Shown: positions 28,122 to 36,840 of the stretch, piece by piece
How the letters are laid out: the number at the start of each line of letters is the position of its first letter
Position numbering within the stretch: the stretch's first letter is position 1
NCBI GenBank assembly: GCA_016182795.1
Contig: JACPFW010000046.1
Location: 1 to 57,861 of the forward strand
Source: Gemmatimonadota bacterium
GTDB taxonomy: Bacteria; Gemmatimonadota; Gemmatimonadetes; Gemmatimonadales; Gemmatimonadaceae
DNA length: 57,861 nt
Reading direction: 5' to 3'
Position numbers and translations under genes: made by a program
Notes under the pieces: model-generated
The model's database searches: none
Seen by the model: only the letters and a program-made list of their open reading frames with translations
What the model was told of the DNA's origin: nothing

Positions 28122-28910
28122 CTACGCCACCGCCTTGCGGGCCACGAAGGTCGTGGACTCGCCCTTGTCGGGAACGAGCGAGATCGACCAGCCGTGGTAC
28201 TGCTGCCGCAGCTCATCGACGTCGATCATCGATGAGCCGGCGACGATCGTCTCGACCAAATGCACCCCGCCGTCGCTGGTCACGCTCTTTAGCACCTCAA
28301 TCACGCGCATGCGCTCATCAGCGCTCAGTCCGGCGAAAGCGGCCGGCGTGCACACGACCGCGGTCAGCGGATCGGTCGGCGCGAACTCGTCGAGGTACGT
28401 GTGCAACTCGCTCACCGAACCGTGCACTCGCTCGCCCAACCCCACGTTGTGCGCCGTTTCCATGATGCGCGCCACGACATCGGGCTCTGGTTCAACCGCG
28501 GTCACCGCGCACCCGTTGGCCGCGAGATACAGCGCCGACCCTTCCACGCGCGCGCCGGTGACGAGCACCGATCCCGACCCCGGCAGCAGCGGAATGGCTT
28601 CCTTCAGCGGCGTGTCGGCGCGCAGGCCCCAGTGTTCGGGACGCTGCAGTTCCGTGGCGTTGCGCTGGCGCCGTTTGCGCCATGTGTCGTAGCTCGGCAG
28701 TCGCAGGCGTCCCGAAATGAGCCTGTCCACCTCGGCGGCGAGCAGCACCTCAGTCATCCCCATCTGGTCGCCGCTGACCAGCCGGCGCATCGCTTCGTCG
28801 GCCAGCGACATCAGCGCCTCGCGGCTGACCGAGTTCTTGTAGTCCTCGATCTCGCGTTCGACGTACAGTTCGTATTCGTAGCGGAGTGAGCGAGGTCGCG
28901 GCGTCGGCAT
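28122..28910 (-). CDS. Methyltransferase-like (Rossmann fold) protein, degenerate SAM motif
   Basis: A 262-residue protein. The N-terminal half is helical and charged (RYEYELYVEREIEDYKNSVSREALMSLADEAMRRL). The C-terminal half has the strand order of class I methyltransferases: SVLVTGARVEGSALYLAANG in place of motif I, an acidic end of strand 2 in VTAVEPEPDVV, then LTAVVCTPAAFAGL. The usual GxGxG is missing (GARVEG), so SAM binding is doubtful. ATG 28910 is used; a TTG at 28934 is the alternative. It is divergent from mutM with an 112-bp gap. The function is unknown. Confidence 0.6.
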   Translation of the reverse strand: MPTPRPRSLRYEYELYVEREIEDYKNSVSREALMSLADEAMRRLVSGDQMGMTEVLLAAEVDRLISGRLRLPSYDTWRKRRQRNATELQRPEHWGLRADTPLKEAIPLLPGSGSVLVTGARVEGSALYLAANGCAVTAVEPEPDVVARIMETAHNVGLGERVHGSVSELHTYLDEFAPTDPLTAVVCTPAAFAGLSADERMRVIEVLKSVTSDGGVHLVETIVAGSSMIDVDELRQQYHGWSISLVPDKGESTTFVARKAVA

Positions 28911-29022
28911 GGATGCGGAGTGGGCTCCCTGCAAGGTAAAATTCCGTTTCAGTTAAGCAATTGCCCGCGCGCCCCAGAAAGGACGTCGGCCCACGTCCTA
29001 CGTCCACCGTCCATCGTCCCGC

Positions 29023-29820
29023 ATGCCCGAACTCCCCGAAGTCGACTTCGCCGCCGGCATCGCCCGATCCGCCCTCGTCGGTCGCATCCTCACCGCGGTG
29101 CGCACCCACCACCGCGCGCAGCGGCGCGCGCTCCCCGCGCGCGACATCGGGCGCATCGTCGGCCGACGCGTGGTGCGCGTCGAGCGCCACGCCAAGCACC
29201 AGCACCTGGTGCTCGACGACGGGGCCGTGATCGCCGTGCACTTCCGCATGAACGGCGACTGGGCGATCTCCGTCGCCGGCGCGCCGCTCCCCGCCTACGC
29301 GCGCATCGACTTCACGACCAACGATGGCCAGTCGCTCTGCCTGGTCGATTCCCGCGCCCTTTGCACCGCCACGTATCATCGACCGGGGGCACCGCCGCGC
29401 CTCGCGCTTGGACCGGAGCCCGATGCCCTCACCGTCGACGCGTTGCGCGACGCGCTCGCGCGGCGCACGGGGGCCATTAAACCGGCGCTTCTCGATCAGC
29501 GCGTCGTCGCCGGACTGGGCAACATCTACGCCGCCGAGGCACTGTGGCGTGCCCGCGTGCACCCGGCGCAGGTCTCTCGCCGTCTGTCGCCCGCGCAGCT
29601 TCGCGCGCTGGTGCGCGGCATCAAGGCGGCGATAGCCGACGGGTTCGCGCGGCAGGGGCGTTATCGCGACGGGATGCGCGACCGCCCGTTCAAAGTCTAC
29701 GATCGCGAGGGCGATCCGTGCCCACGCTGCGGCACGGCCGTGCGCCGCATTCCACAGGCCGGGCGCAGCACCTACTTCTGTCCCTCCTGTCAGCGCGCCG
29801 GCGCCGCGGCGCGCGCATAG
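29023..29820 (+). CDS. mutM: Formamidopyrimidine-DNA glycosylase / endonuclease VIII family
   Basis: A 265-residue DNA glycosylase/AP lyase. The N-terminal MPELPEV gives the catalytic Pro2/Glu3; the basic loop RHAKHQHLVLDDG holds the conserved Lys; the H2TH region is KPALLDQRVVAGLGNIYAAEALWRARVHP; the C-terminal zinc finger is CPRCGTAVRRIPQAGRSTYFCPSC. It removes oxidised purines or pyrimidines. Fpg and Nei subtypes are hard to separate here: sequence after PELPEV (DFAAGIARSAL) is less typical of Fpg, so the symbol is provisional. Confidence 0.9.
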   Translation: MPELPEVDFAAGIARSALVGRILTAVRTHHRAQRRALPARDIGRIVGRRVVRVERHAKHQHLVLDDGAVIAVHFRMNGDWAISVAGAPLPAYARIDFTTNDGQSLCLVDSRALCTATYHRPGAPPRLALGPEPDALTVDALRDALARRTGAIKPALLDQRVVAGLGNIYAAEALWRARVHPAQVSRRLSPAQLRALVRGIKAAIADGFARQGRYRDGMRDRPFKVYDREGDPCPRCGTAVRRIPQAGRSTYFCPSCQRAGAAARA

Positions 29821-29828
29821 CGCCGCCG

Positions 29829-31001
29829 CTACCCCTCGCCGTTCTCGAGCAGGAGTCCCTTCAGGTAGCCCGTTTCGGGAATCGTCAGCACTTCGGGATG
29901 ATCGAGCGGCTGGCCCGTGAGCGCGCGCAGAATCATTGGACGCTGGCTGTCGGCCGCCGCGTCGCGCACGACGTCGAGAAACATCGGCTTTGTCACGTGA
30001 TAGCTGCAGCTTGCCGTGAATAGCAGCCCGCCGGGAGCGAGCAGGCGCATGGCCCGCAGGTTCAGCTCCTTGTAGCCGCGCAGCGCGCCCTCCACCGAGC
30101 CGCGATTCTTCGCCAGCGCCGGCGGATCGAGCGCAATCACGTCGAATTGCTCACCCGCCGCGGCCGCGTCGCGCAGAAACTCGAACGCGTCGGCCTCCAC
30201 GCACGTGAGGTTCGTAATGGCATTGCGCGCGGCGTTGGCCCGCGCCCGCGTGAGCGCCTGCGCCGACGCATCCACCGCCGTCACCGACTCGGCCTGCCGC
30301 GCCAGGTGCAGCGCGAAGCTGCCGTGGTAGCTGAATACGTCCAGCGCGCGGCCGCGTGCCAGCGCGCGCAGCATCACCCGGTTCTCCCGCTGGTCGAGAA
30401 ACGCGCCGGTCTTCTGTCCCGTCCACGGCGCGGCCAGATACGACACGCCGTGCTCGTTCACCGCGACTTCCTCCGGCACGCTCCCCGCCACCAGCTCTAC
30501 ATCCTTCGGCAGCCCCTCGCGGGCGCGCACCGGCACGTCATTGCGCGCCAGAATGCCCGCCGGCGACGCAAGTTCCTGCAGCACGTCCACGATCACTGCC
30601 CGCTGCGCTTCAATGGCCGCCGACAGGAACTGCACCACCAGCCACCGGTCGTATCGGTCGACCACGAGCGCGGGCAGGCCGTCGCCCTCGCCATGCACCA
30701 GCCGGCAGGCGTTGGTCTCCGCGGCGAGCGGCGCGCGCCGCGCGATGGCGTGGGCCAACCGCGCGCGCCACCACGCGCGGTCGATGCGCGCGTCGGCGTC
30801 GCGCTCCACGCGGCGGAGCACGATCTCTGACGTCGGGCTCCACCACGCCCACCCCAGCGCATGACCGCGCTGGTCCGCCATCCGCACCGCGCCCGGCGCC
30901 GCGTCGGGCGCCTGCACGAGATCGCTGCGAAAGATCCACGGATGCCCCACAGCCAGCCGCTTGGCGCCGCGCGCCGAAATGATCGCCGTTGATGAGGGCA
31001 T
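29829..31001 (-). CDS. rlmI: 23S rRNA (cytosine) methyltransferase, RlmI/RlmK-like
   Basis: A 390-residue class I SAM methyltransferase with an N-terminal PUA domain (ISARGAKRLAVGHPWIFRSDLVQ). The catalytic domain has the SAM loop LDVFSYHGSFALHLA, the acidic VTAVDASAQALTRARANA, motif IV ALDPPALAKN and the catalytic-Cys region LFTASCSYHV. GQKTGAFLDQRENR is a signature of the COG1092 group. It methylates cytosine C5 in 23S rRNA. ATG 31001 is chosen; the in-frame codon at 31007 is TTG. It is convergent with mutM with only 8 bp between stops. Confidence 0.9.
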   Translation of the reverse strand: MPSSTAIISARGAKRLAVGHPWIFRSDLVQAPDAAPGAVRMADQRGHALGWAWWSPTSEIVLRRVERDADARIDRAWWRARLAHAIARRAPLAAETNACRLVHGEGDGLPALVVDRYDRWLVVQFLSAAIEAQRAVIVDVLQELASPAGILARNDVPVRAREGLPKDVELVAGSVPEEVAVNEHGVSYLAAPWTGQKTGAFLDQRENRVMLRALARGRALDVFSYHGSFALHLARQAESVTAVDASAQALTRARANAARNAITNLTCVEADAFEFLRDAAAAGEQFDVIALDPPALAKNRGSVEGALRGYKELNLRAMRLLAPGGLLFTASCSYHVTKPMFLDVVRDAAADSQRPMILRALTGQPLDHPEVLTIPETGYLKGLLLENGEG

Positions 31002-31069
31002 GTCCAAAAGTTACCGGACCGTCGCGCGCTCCGCTTGCCCACGGCCGTCGGCGCGCGCACCATTACCGC

Positions 31070-31441
31070 ATGTCGCTCACGGCCCTGCGGGGCGCCATCA
31101 CAGTCGACGCCGACGAACCGCATCTGGTCGCCGACGCGACGCGGGAGCTGCTGCAGACGCTCCTGCAGCGCAACGCGCTCGACGCCTCCGGCGTGATCAG
31201 CGCGTTCTTCACCTGCACCGCTGACCTGGTGAGCGCGTATCCGGCGCAGGCCGCGCGGGACTTGGGATGGACGCACGTGCCGATGCTCTGCGCAGCCGAC
31301 CTGCCCGTGCGCGGCGCGCTGCCACGCTGCATCCGCGTCCTGCTCCACGTCGACTGGCGCGACGGTGCGGCGGAGCCGCGCCACGCCTATCTGCGCGGCG
31401 CGGTTGCCCTGCGCGGCGATCTCACCGACGGCGCACCGTAG
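31070..31441 (+). CDS. aroH: Chorismate mutase, AroH type
   Basis: A 123-residue monofunctional chorismate mutase of the Bacillus AroH fold, converting chorismate to prephenate. Conserved features: LRGAITVDADEPHLVADATRELL at the N-terminus, ISAFFTCTADLVSAYPAQAAR with the active-site segment, and LPRCIRVLLHV followed by RHAYLRGAVALRGDL. Length agrees with the family. It is convergent with mltG, 31 bp from its stop. Confidence 0.93.
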   Translation: MSLTALRGAITVDADEPHLVADATRELLQTLLQRNALDASGVISAFFTCTADLVSAYPAQAARDLGWTHVPMLCAADLPVRGALPRCIRVLLHVDWRDGAAEPRHAYLRGAVALRGDLTDGAP

Positions 31442-31472
31442 ACTCCCGCTCGGCTCGCGGAGCGCCGCGCCG

Positions 31473-32585
31473 CTAGCGCGAGCGCGGCTTCTTGGGCGCC
31501 ACCAGCGGAGGCAGCGACTCGAGCGGGGCCCCCGCCGCGCGCGCCGCCGAGTCGCGCGCCGCGCGAATCCGCGCCAACTCGCGCTCGGCTGAATCGGCGC
31601 GCGCCGCCGCGCGCACCATGCGGATGGCCTCGAGGTGCTCGCGGTACGTCGTGCGGAACTCGTGGTGTCCGTCCGGATGCGCCACGAAGAAACGGTACGG
31701 CACCTTCGCCGGATGCAGCGTCGCCATCAGGCTCTCGAGGCCGGGCGATCCGATCGGTCCGGGCGGCAAACCAAGAACCTTGTACGTGTTGTACGGCGAG
31801 TTCACGCGCAGGTCGCGGTAGTACACGCGCCCCGGCCGCTTGCCGAGGGCATAGGTGACCGTTGGGTCAGCCTGCAAAGGCATGCGCGACTTCAGCCGGT
31901 TGAGGTACACCGCCGCGACCACCGGCCCTTCCTCGCGCTTGCGCACCTCGCGCTCCACGATCGACGCCAGCGTCACCACGTCGTGGCGGCTGAGCTTGAG
32001 GCTGTCGGCCGCCGCGTCCCACTCCGGCTTCCACAGCTGCTCGAAGCGGCGCACCATCGTCATCACCGCGTCGTGCGCGCTGACTCGATCGGGGAAGACG
32101 TACGTATCGGGAAACAGGTACCCCTCGAGCGACGGCGTTGGCACGTCGAGCTCGCGTCGCAGCGTCGAATCGCGAATCGCCAGCTCCAGCGAATCACGCG
32201 ACACGTCGAGGGTCGACGCCAGCAGCGGGACGATCTGGGAGAGGTCGTAGCCCTCTGGAATCGTGACCGCGTGCACGATGCCCTTGCCGCGGCGCAGATC
32301 GTCGAGCAGTTCGTTCCAGCTCGTCCCGCGCGCCAGCATGTAGGTGCCGTACCGCATCGTGCGGTCGCGTCGCAGCAGCTTGGCGTACACGCCGAACGCG
32401 CGCGGATTGCCAATGAGGCCGTGCGCGGCCAGCGACTCGGCCGCCACCCGAAAACTCACGCCCTTGGGAATCGTGACCTTTTCCAATGGCCCGCGGCGCG
32501 TGCCGCACGCCACGGCGAGCGATCCCACCGCCGCCGCGGCGACGGTGAGCGCCACGCCCAGTCTGCGTCGGGCGCTCGGCGTCAC
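31473..32585 (-). CDS. mltG: Endolytic murein transglycosylase (YceG-like)
   Basis: A 370-residue inner-membrane lytic transglycosylase that cuts nascent glycan strands. After one membrane segment (LGVALTVAAAAVGSLAVAC) comes a LysM-like region (VTIPKGVSFRVAAESLAAHGLI), TIPEGYDLSQIVPLLA, EGYLFPDTYVFP, the catalytic-Glu segment LASIVEREVRKREEGPVVAAVYLNRL and the C-terminal SPYNTYKVLGLPPGPIGSPGLESL. GTG 32585 is chosen because GGAGG lies nine bases upstream; ATG 32594 (which would abut the GGAGG) is the alternative. It is one base after the ruvX stop. The C-terminus is Arg/Ala-rich. Confidence 0.92.
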   Translation of the reverse strand: MTPSARRRLGVALTVAAAAVGSLAVACGTRRGPLEKVTIPKGVSFRVAAESLAAHGLIGNPRAFGVYAKLLRRDRTMRYGTYMLARGTSWNELLDDLRRGKGIVHAVTIPEGYDLSQIVPLLASTLDVSRDSLELAIRDSTLRRELDVPTPSLEGYLFPDTYVFPDRVSAHDAVMTMVRRFEQLWKPEWDAAADSLKLSRHDVVTLASIVEREVRKREEGPVVAAVYLNRLKSRMPLQADPTVTYALGKRPGRVYYRDLRVNSPYNTYKVLGLPPGPIGSPGLESLMATLHPAKVPYRFFVAHPDGHHEFRTTYREHLEAIRMVRAAARADSAERELARIRAARDSAARAAGAPLESLPPLVAPKKPRSR

Positions 32586-32586
32586 G

Positions 32587-33084
32587 TTACGCATCCTCCG
32601 CGCGCGCCGACGGTGCGGCCGCCGGCGCGTCGTCATGTGCCGTTGACGCCCAGAGCCGCGCGCCGTGGGCCAGTGCCTGCTCCAGCAGCACCGTGGCCGC
32701 CAGCGCGTCGACGTCGCCCTTGCGGCCGCGCGTCGACCCTTCCATCGCCTTCACGGCGCGCAGCGCGGCCGAGGTGGTGAACCGCTCGTCGAGCATCCGC
32801 GCCGGATGGCCGGTGCGCACCTCGAGTTCGTGCGCCAGGCGACGCGCCTCGAGCGCGCGGGGGGTGTCGTCGCCAGCCTCGTCGAGCGGGAGCCCAACCA
32901 CAAAAGCGGTTGCCCCCACCTCGGCGGCCTTCGCCAGCAGGGCCGTCAGCGGCGGCCGCTTTCCCGCGCGTCGCTCAATGAAGCCCGCCGGCTGCGCGAT
33001 CATCCGCGAGGGATCGCTCATCGCGAGCCCGACGCGGCGGTCGCCAATGTCGATCGCCAGAATGCGGCCGGGCAGGCTAGACAT
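32587..33084 (-). CDS. ruvX: RuvX/YqgF-type Holliday-junction resolvase-like nuclease
   Basis: A 165-residue RNase H-fold protein. It begins ILAIDIGDRRVGLAMSDPSR, with the catalytic Asp, and has VVGLPL, MLDERFTTSAA with the catalytic Glu, and KGDVDALAATVLLEQAL with the last Asp. In other bacteria YqgF/RuvX processes the 5' end of pre-16S rRNA. The C-terminal tail (HDDAPAAAPSARAEDA) is an unconserved extension. It overlaps the end of rho by 8 bp and leads into mltG, the common ruvX-mltG pairing. Confidence 0.93.
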   Translation of the reverse strand: MSSLPGRILAIDIGDRRVGLAMSDPSRMIAQPAGFIERRAGKRPPLTALLAKAAEVGATAFVVGLPLDEAGDDTPRALEARRLAHELEVRTGHPARMLDERFTTSAALRAVKAMEGSTRGRKGDVDALAATVLLEQALAHGARLWASTAHDDAPAAAPSARAEDA

Positions 33085-34336
33085 CGCCCTCGACCATCTT
33101 CTTGAAGAACTCCGCGTTGGTCTTCGTACGCCCCATCCGCTTGGCGAGGAACAGCACCTGCTCCTCCGGCGGCATGTCACCGAGGAAGTGCCTGATCAGG
33201 AAGATGCGGTTCTTTTCCTCCGGCGTCAGGAGCAGTTCTTCCTTGCGCGTCCCGGACTTCTGGATGTCGATCGCCGGATAGATGCGCCGGTTGGCGATGT
33301 CGCGATCGAGCACCAGCTCCATGTTGCCGGTTCCCTTGAACTCCTCAAAGATGACCTCGTCCATCCGCGATCCGGTGCCCACCAGCGCCGTGGCGACGAT
33401 GGTCAGCGTGCCGCCGCCGTCGATGGCGCGCGCCGCGCCAAAGAACTTCTTGGGGCGCTCCATCGCCTTGGCGTCCACGCCGCCCGACAACAGCCGCCCC
33501 GACATCGGCAGCACCGTGTTGTGGGCGCGCGCGAGGCGGGTGATGGAGTCGAGCAGGATGACGACGTCGCGCCCCTCTTCGACGAGGCGCTTGGCGCGCT
33601 CGATGGTCATCTCCGCCACCTGCACGTGACGCGACGCCTTCTCGTCGAAGGTGCTGGCAATTACCTCGGCGCCGACGACCGTGGCCATGAAGTCGGTCAC
33701 CTCTTCGGGGCGCTCGTCGATGAGCAGCACGATGAGCGTCACCTCCGGATGATTCTCCGAAATCGCGAGCGCCATCTTCTGCAGCAGAATCGTCTTGCCC
33801 GCGCGCGGCGCCGCGACAATCAGGCCGCGCTGACCTTTGCCGAGCGGCGCGATGATGTCCATGAGCCGCATCGCGAGATCGCCGCTGGCGGGCTCGAGAC
33901 GCAGGCGGTTCTTCGGGTACGTGGGGCGCAGGCTGTCGAACTGGATGCGCGCCTGCGCTCCCTCCGGCTCGCGGCCGTTGATGCTCTCGATCTGGAGCAG
34001 GGCGAGGTACTTCTCCCACGGCTTGGGCGGCCGCACCCGTCCGCGCAGGGTGTCGCCGGTGCGGGCGCTGAAGCGGCGGATCTGCGTCTGCGACACGTAC
34101 ACGTCGGCCGGCCCCGCCAAATAGCTGTTGTCCGGACTGCGCAGGAAGCCGTGCCCTTCCTTGACGATCTCGAGCACCCCCTCGGCGATCAGCGTGTCGC
34201 CGCGGGCGAGCATCGCATGCTCGATGGCGAAAATCAGGTCGGCACGATGACGCGCTGCCGGATCAGGCAGTCCCAGCGACTCAGCAAGGGCGCGCAGGGC
34301 GGGGAGGGGTGTGCGCCGGAGTTCGGAAATGTTCAC
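33077..34336 (-). CDS. rho: Transcription termination factor Rho
   Basis: A 419-residue hexameric RNA helicase, the same length as E. coli Rho. Domains: an N-terminal Rho_N helix-turn-helix ([12 protein letters not shown]), an RNA-binding OSB fold ([30 protein letters not shown]) and a RecA-type ATPase with Walker A AAPRAGKT, Walker [15 protein letters not shown] and the Q/R-loop region [18 protein letters not shown] 34336 (VNISELRR) is chosen because upstream sequence is low-complexity Pro/Ser/Arg. There is no good ribosome-binding site. It lies just after the tRNA-Arg gene. Confidence 0.96.
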   Translation of the reverse strand: MNISELRRTPLPALRALAESLGLPDPAARHRADLIFAIEHAMLARGDTLIAEGVLEIVKEGHGFLRSPDNSYLAGPADVYVSQTQIRRFSARTGDTLRGRVRPPKPWEKYLALLQIESINGREPEGAQARIQFDSLRPTYPKNRLRLEPASGDLAMRLMDIIAPLGKGQRGLIVAAPRAGKTILLQKMALAISENHPEVTLIVLLIDERPEEVTDFMATVVGAEVIASTFDEKASRHVQVAEMTIERAKRLVEEGRDVVILLDSITRLARAHNTVLPMSGRLLSGGVDAKAMERPKKFFGAARAIDGGGTLTIVATALVGTGSRMDEVIFEEFKGTGNMELVLDRDIANRRIYPAIDIQKSGTRKEELLLTPEEKNRIFLIRHFLGDMPPEEQVLFLAKRMGRTKTNAEFFKKMVEGDV

Positions 34337-34458
34337 GAAACGGAGGAGCGGGTGCGAGGTGCTGGGTGCGGGGGAGCGCTCCCGATGAGAGGGGGGAGCG
34401 AGGCGTCGGCGAATCCCGGGGCGAGCGCGTGGGCTCGGGGAGGCGGGAAGGGAGGGGA

Positions 34459-34532
34459 TGCGCGAGGCGGGATTCGAACCCACGACCTTCGGCTCCGGAG
34501 GCCGACGCTCTATCCAGCTGAGCTACTCGCGC
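34459..34532 (-). tRNA. tRNA-Arg (anticodon CCG)
   Basis: A full cloverleaf on the minus strand: acceptor GCGCGAG pairing with CTCGCGC, D-arm AGCTCAGCTGGATAGAGC, anticodon stem TCGGC/GCCGA around loop CTCCGGA (anticodon CCG), T-arm GTGGG-TTCGAAT-CCCGC, discriminator A, and no encoded CCA. It reads the CGG codon. It lies 123 bp upstream of the rho start on the same strand and may share a transcript. Confidence 0.95.
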
Positions 34533-34615
34533 GCACCCCGCCGCGGGGCGGGGACAGGAAAGCTAGGCGCCGCGGGGGCGGCGAACAAGGCGCGCGCGGA
34601 ATTCGCTGACAGGAC

Positions 34616-34645
34616 GCGGCGGCGGCCAGGTGGCGCCGCCGCCGC
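34616..34645. terminator. GC-rich hairpin downstream of the AraC-type regulator
   Basis: An 11-bp perfect stem (GCGGCGGCGGC) with an 8-nt loop lies 13 bp after the minus-strand stop at 34658. The run of A on its + side means there is no U-tract in the direction of the regulator, so termination is plausible but not certain. Confidence 0.45.
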
Positions 34646-34657
34646 AAAAACCGCGGA

Positions 34658-35473
34658 TTAGCTCGCCCGGCTGCGCTGGTCGGCGACCACGTTCCGCTCG
34701 ATCGCGCGGCGGAACTGGCGCGTCATCTCGGCGAGCGGGCCACGGGCGCGCAGCTCGTTGGGTGCCAGCCCCGTGTACCGCTTGAGCTGGTTGCGGAACG
34801 CCGTGCCGCTCGCGAAGTCGAGCTCGAGCGCGATGTGATCCACGAGCCGACCCCGGTCCTCGAGCAGGACGGCGGCGGCCAACATGCGACACCAGCCGAG
34901 CATCAGCTGGGGGGGCACGCTCTGCGACAGCTGGCAGCGTTCGGCGAGCGTCTTGCGGTGCAGGCCAAGGGCGCGCGCGGCGGCGTCGACCGTGAGCGGT
35001 TCGTGCGCGTGGCGCAGGCCATACGCGACGATTGGGCGAACCCGGTCGGGCGTCCCCGGCGCGATATCGTCCCACAAGCTCTTGCTCCGGCGCCGCGTGG
35101 CCGCTTCCATGATTGCGCGACGGACGGTGAGCGGAGTCTGGCGATCCTCGTCGAACAGGAGCGCCTGCACTCCGCTGCGCGCGAGGCGCAGAAAGTCGTC
35201 CGCGCTTCCATGGCGCCGGGACGCCAGCCCGACGACCGCGACATGGGGGTGCCGCACCAGGGCCGATTCAATGAATGCCTCGGTGTCCTCTCCGTCGGCG
35301 TCCTTGAGCGGGGCGAGCATGACGAGTGCGCCGGCGCGGTCCAGGACGTTGTCGCATTCTGACACGCGCGGACAGCAAGCAACCGGGCTGCCATAGGGCG
35401 CCGCCTCGGTCAGCCATTCCGGGGGCGTTCCATTGGCCCCAATAAGCAGAATTCGCGGAAATTCTCGTTTCAT
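34658..35473 (-). CDS. AraC-type HTH regulator with an N-terminal receiver-like domain
   Basis: A 271-residue protein. Residues ~1-120 alternate strand and helix like a response-regulator receiver (RILLIGANGT, ALVMLAPLKDADGEDTEAFI, HVAVVGLASRR, GVQALLFDEDRQTPLTVRRAI), but no phosphoacceptor Asp is in the usual place, so it may be a pseudo-receiver. Residues ~150-250 form an AraC/XylS DNA-binding domain: two HTHs, LTVDAAARALGLHRKTLAERCQ and LVDHIALELDFASGTAFRNQLKRYTGLAPNELR. A TTACA-N3-TGTAA palindrome sits right at its start codon. It probably controls the neighbouring lipoprotein, repeat-protein and cyclodipeptide-synthase-like genes, an inference from shared motifs. Confidence 0.78.
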   Translation of the reverse strand: MKREFPRILLIGANGTPPEWLTEAAPYGSPVACCPRVSECDNVLDRAGALVMLAPLKDADGEDTEAFIESALVRHPHVAVVGLASRRHGSADDFLRLARSGVQALLFDEDRQTPLTVRRAIMEAATRRRSKSLWDDIAPGTPDRVRPIVAYGLRHAHEPLTVDAAARALGLHRKTLAERCQLSQSVPPQLMLGWCRMLAAAVLLEDRGRLVDHIALELDFASGTAFRNQLKRYTGLAPNELRARGPLAEMTRQFRRAIERNVVADQRSRAS

Positions 35474-35490
35474 GTTACATAGTGTAATAG
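35474..35490. promoter_or_regulatory. Palindromic motif at the AraC-type gene start
   Basis: The sequence GTTACATAGTGTAATAG contains the perfect palindrome TTACA-TAG-TGTAA (35475-35487). It directly abuts the ATG of the minus-strand regulator and lies 75 bp before the small lipoprotein. Related 17-mers occur at 36968-36984 (14/17 identical), 36920-36936 (11/17) and 56574-56590 (about 12/17). An operator or a -10-like element are both possible. Confidence 0.45.
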
Positions 35491-35565
35491 ATCGTGACTT
35501 GGCGTGTTAGTACGCCGTGTGCGACCACGTTACTCATGGGGACCACCCTTACCTGGAGCCTCCCC

Positions 35566-35694
35566 GTGACCCGTCTGAACATCTTCCGCCTGCTGTTCGT
35601 CGCCCTGCTCCTTGGCACCGCCGCCGCCTGCACGGGCTCGCCGACTGGCCCGACCGAACCGGCCAAGCATCGCGATACCATCCCTTGGAACTGA
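35566..35694 (+). CDS. 42-residue lipoprotein-like peptide
   Basis: The product starts VTRLNIFRLLFVALLLGTAA followed by ACTGSPTGPTEPAK: a basic start, a hydrophobic core and a lipobox-like AAAC, leaving a mature part of only about 21 residues (CTGSPTGPTEP and KHRDTIPWN). GTG 35566 has an ideal ribosome-binding site, GGAG seven bases upstream. ATG 35536 in frame is the alternative. Short Pro/Thr-rich lipopeptides like this are often missed by annotation. It is convergent with the repeat-protein gene (12 bp gap) and near the AraC-type gene. The function is unknown. Confidence 0.6.
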   Translation: MTRLNIFRLLFVALLLGTAAACTGSPTGPTEPAKHRDTIPWN

Positions 35695-35706
35695 AGCCTT
35701 CGCTCG

Positions 35707-36840
35707 TCATACCGCAACAAGTTCGTCTACTACGCGCTTCGCGGCACCCGAGAGCGGCAGTCGGTCAGCCACGGGTAGGGTGTCGCGCAGCAGGTTGTCG
35801 CAACGTTCGACGATGGCGCTGAACATGTGTTTTCCCGCATCCTGACGCGCGCTGCGCGCCAACCGATGCGCCTTGGCTCGTTCGCCAACGATCGCCAGCG
35901 CCTGCGCCAGTTCGCTGCGCGCCTCGAGTTCTTCGAACGGGACATTCACATGCGCCGACACGCCGATGAGCTGCGCGGAATACTTGTCCACGAGCGACTT
36001 GCGACCGAGCGCGGCGGCGGCCGCCGCCGCCTTGGAGAAGGCCGTCAACTGCACGCGGGGCTGCTTGCACTGCCGAATCGCGCGCCGTGCCGTCGCCAAC
36101 GCCGCCAGCGGATGCCCGGCGCGTAGCGCGAGCGACGCGAGATTCACCAGCACGCCGGCTTCGTCGTACGCCGGCAACGCCCCGCTGGTCAGCGCCCGCC
36201 AGCCCGCGATCAACGCGCCAGAATGGTCGCCGAGGGCCAACGCGGCATGCATTTCGCCGTGGTACGCGACCGCCGACGCCACGGGATGGTTGGCCGACAC
36301 CCGGCGCGCCTTGATGAACCAGCGGCGGCCGGCGGCGGGGTTTCCTTCCAGGGTGCGCAGCAGGCCGTGGCCGACAAGCGCGCGGCCGCGCAGTTCGGGC
36401 AGGCGGTGCCGCGTCGCGTACGAGGCCAGAAACGAGTAGTAGTTCTCCGCCGCGCGGGTCGCTCCCACGGTGCGGCAGATGCGTGCCTGCCGAAAGATCG
36501 CCGTGCCACAGCTGGCGGGATCGGCTTTCTCCCAGGCGCGGCGGGCGTATCCGAGCGTCGCAAATGCCAGCGCCACCGCGCCGGCCGCCTCCATCCGCTC
36601 AGTCTCCGCCAGCAGCTTCGAGGCCCGCAGCACCGGGTGCGCGGCCCGCCGATGCATCGCGCGGGGCTCGTCCGCGCCGTTCGCCGTCACCACCCGCTCC
36701 ACTTCCAGCGCGGTGCGCAGCCACCGGGTGTCCTGCGCGCCGAATTGCGCGACGTCCGGAGTGCGGTTGAGGTCGTGCCGATACGCGCTGAGCACGTCGC
36801 CCAGCAGGTCGAGTCCGTCCACGTCTGGTGTGAGAGGCAT
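35707..36840 (-). CDS. Helical (TPR-like) repeat protein of unknown function
   Basis: A 377-residue soluble protein built almost entirely of paired amphipathic helices with Ala/Leu/Arg spacing (AVALAFATLGYARRAWEKADPASCG, RAAENYYSFLASYATRHRLPELRGRALVGHGLLRTLEGN, AGVLVNLASLALRAGHPLAALATARRAIRQC), as in tetratricopeptide or SEL1-like proteins. No signal peptide, membrane segment or catalytic motif is visible. It is a likely protein-binding scaffold. It is transcribed from the 228-bp region shared with the divergent cyclodipeptide-synthase-like gene, which holds two copies of the palindromic motif. Confidence 0.65.
   Translation of the reverse strand: MPLTPDVDGLDLLGDVLSAYRHDLNRTPDVAQFGAQDTRWLRTALEVERVVTANGADEPRAMHRRAAHPVLRASKLLAETERMEAAGAVALAFATLGYARRAWEKADPASCGTAIFRQARICRTVGATRAAENYYSFLASYATRHRLPELRGRALVGHGLLRTLEGNPAAGRRWFIKARRVSANHPVASAVAYHGEMHAALALGDHSGALIAGWRALTSGALPAYDEAGVLVNLASLALRAGHPLAALATARRAIRQCKQPRVQLTAFSKAAAAAAALGRKSLVDKYSAQLIGVSAHVNVPFEELEARSELAQALAIVGERAKAHRLARSARQDAGKHMFSAIVERCDNLLRDTLPVADRLPLSGAAKRVVDELVAV

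Noticed and set aside
32693..34609. 638-codon + strand frame opposite rho and ruvX
   Set aside because: It is a composition-driven shadow; Rho and RuvX motifs are unmistakable on the minus strand.
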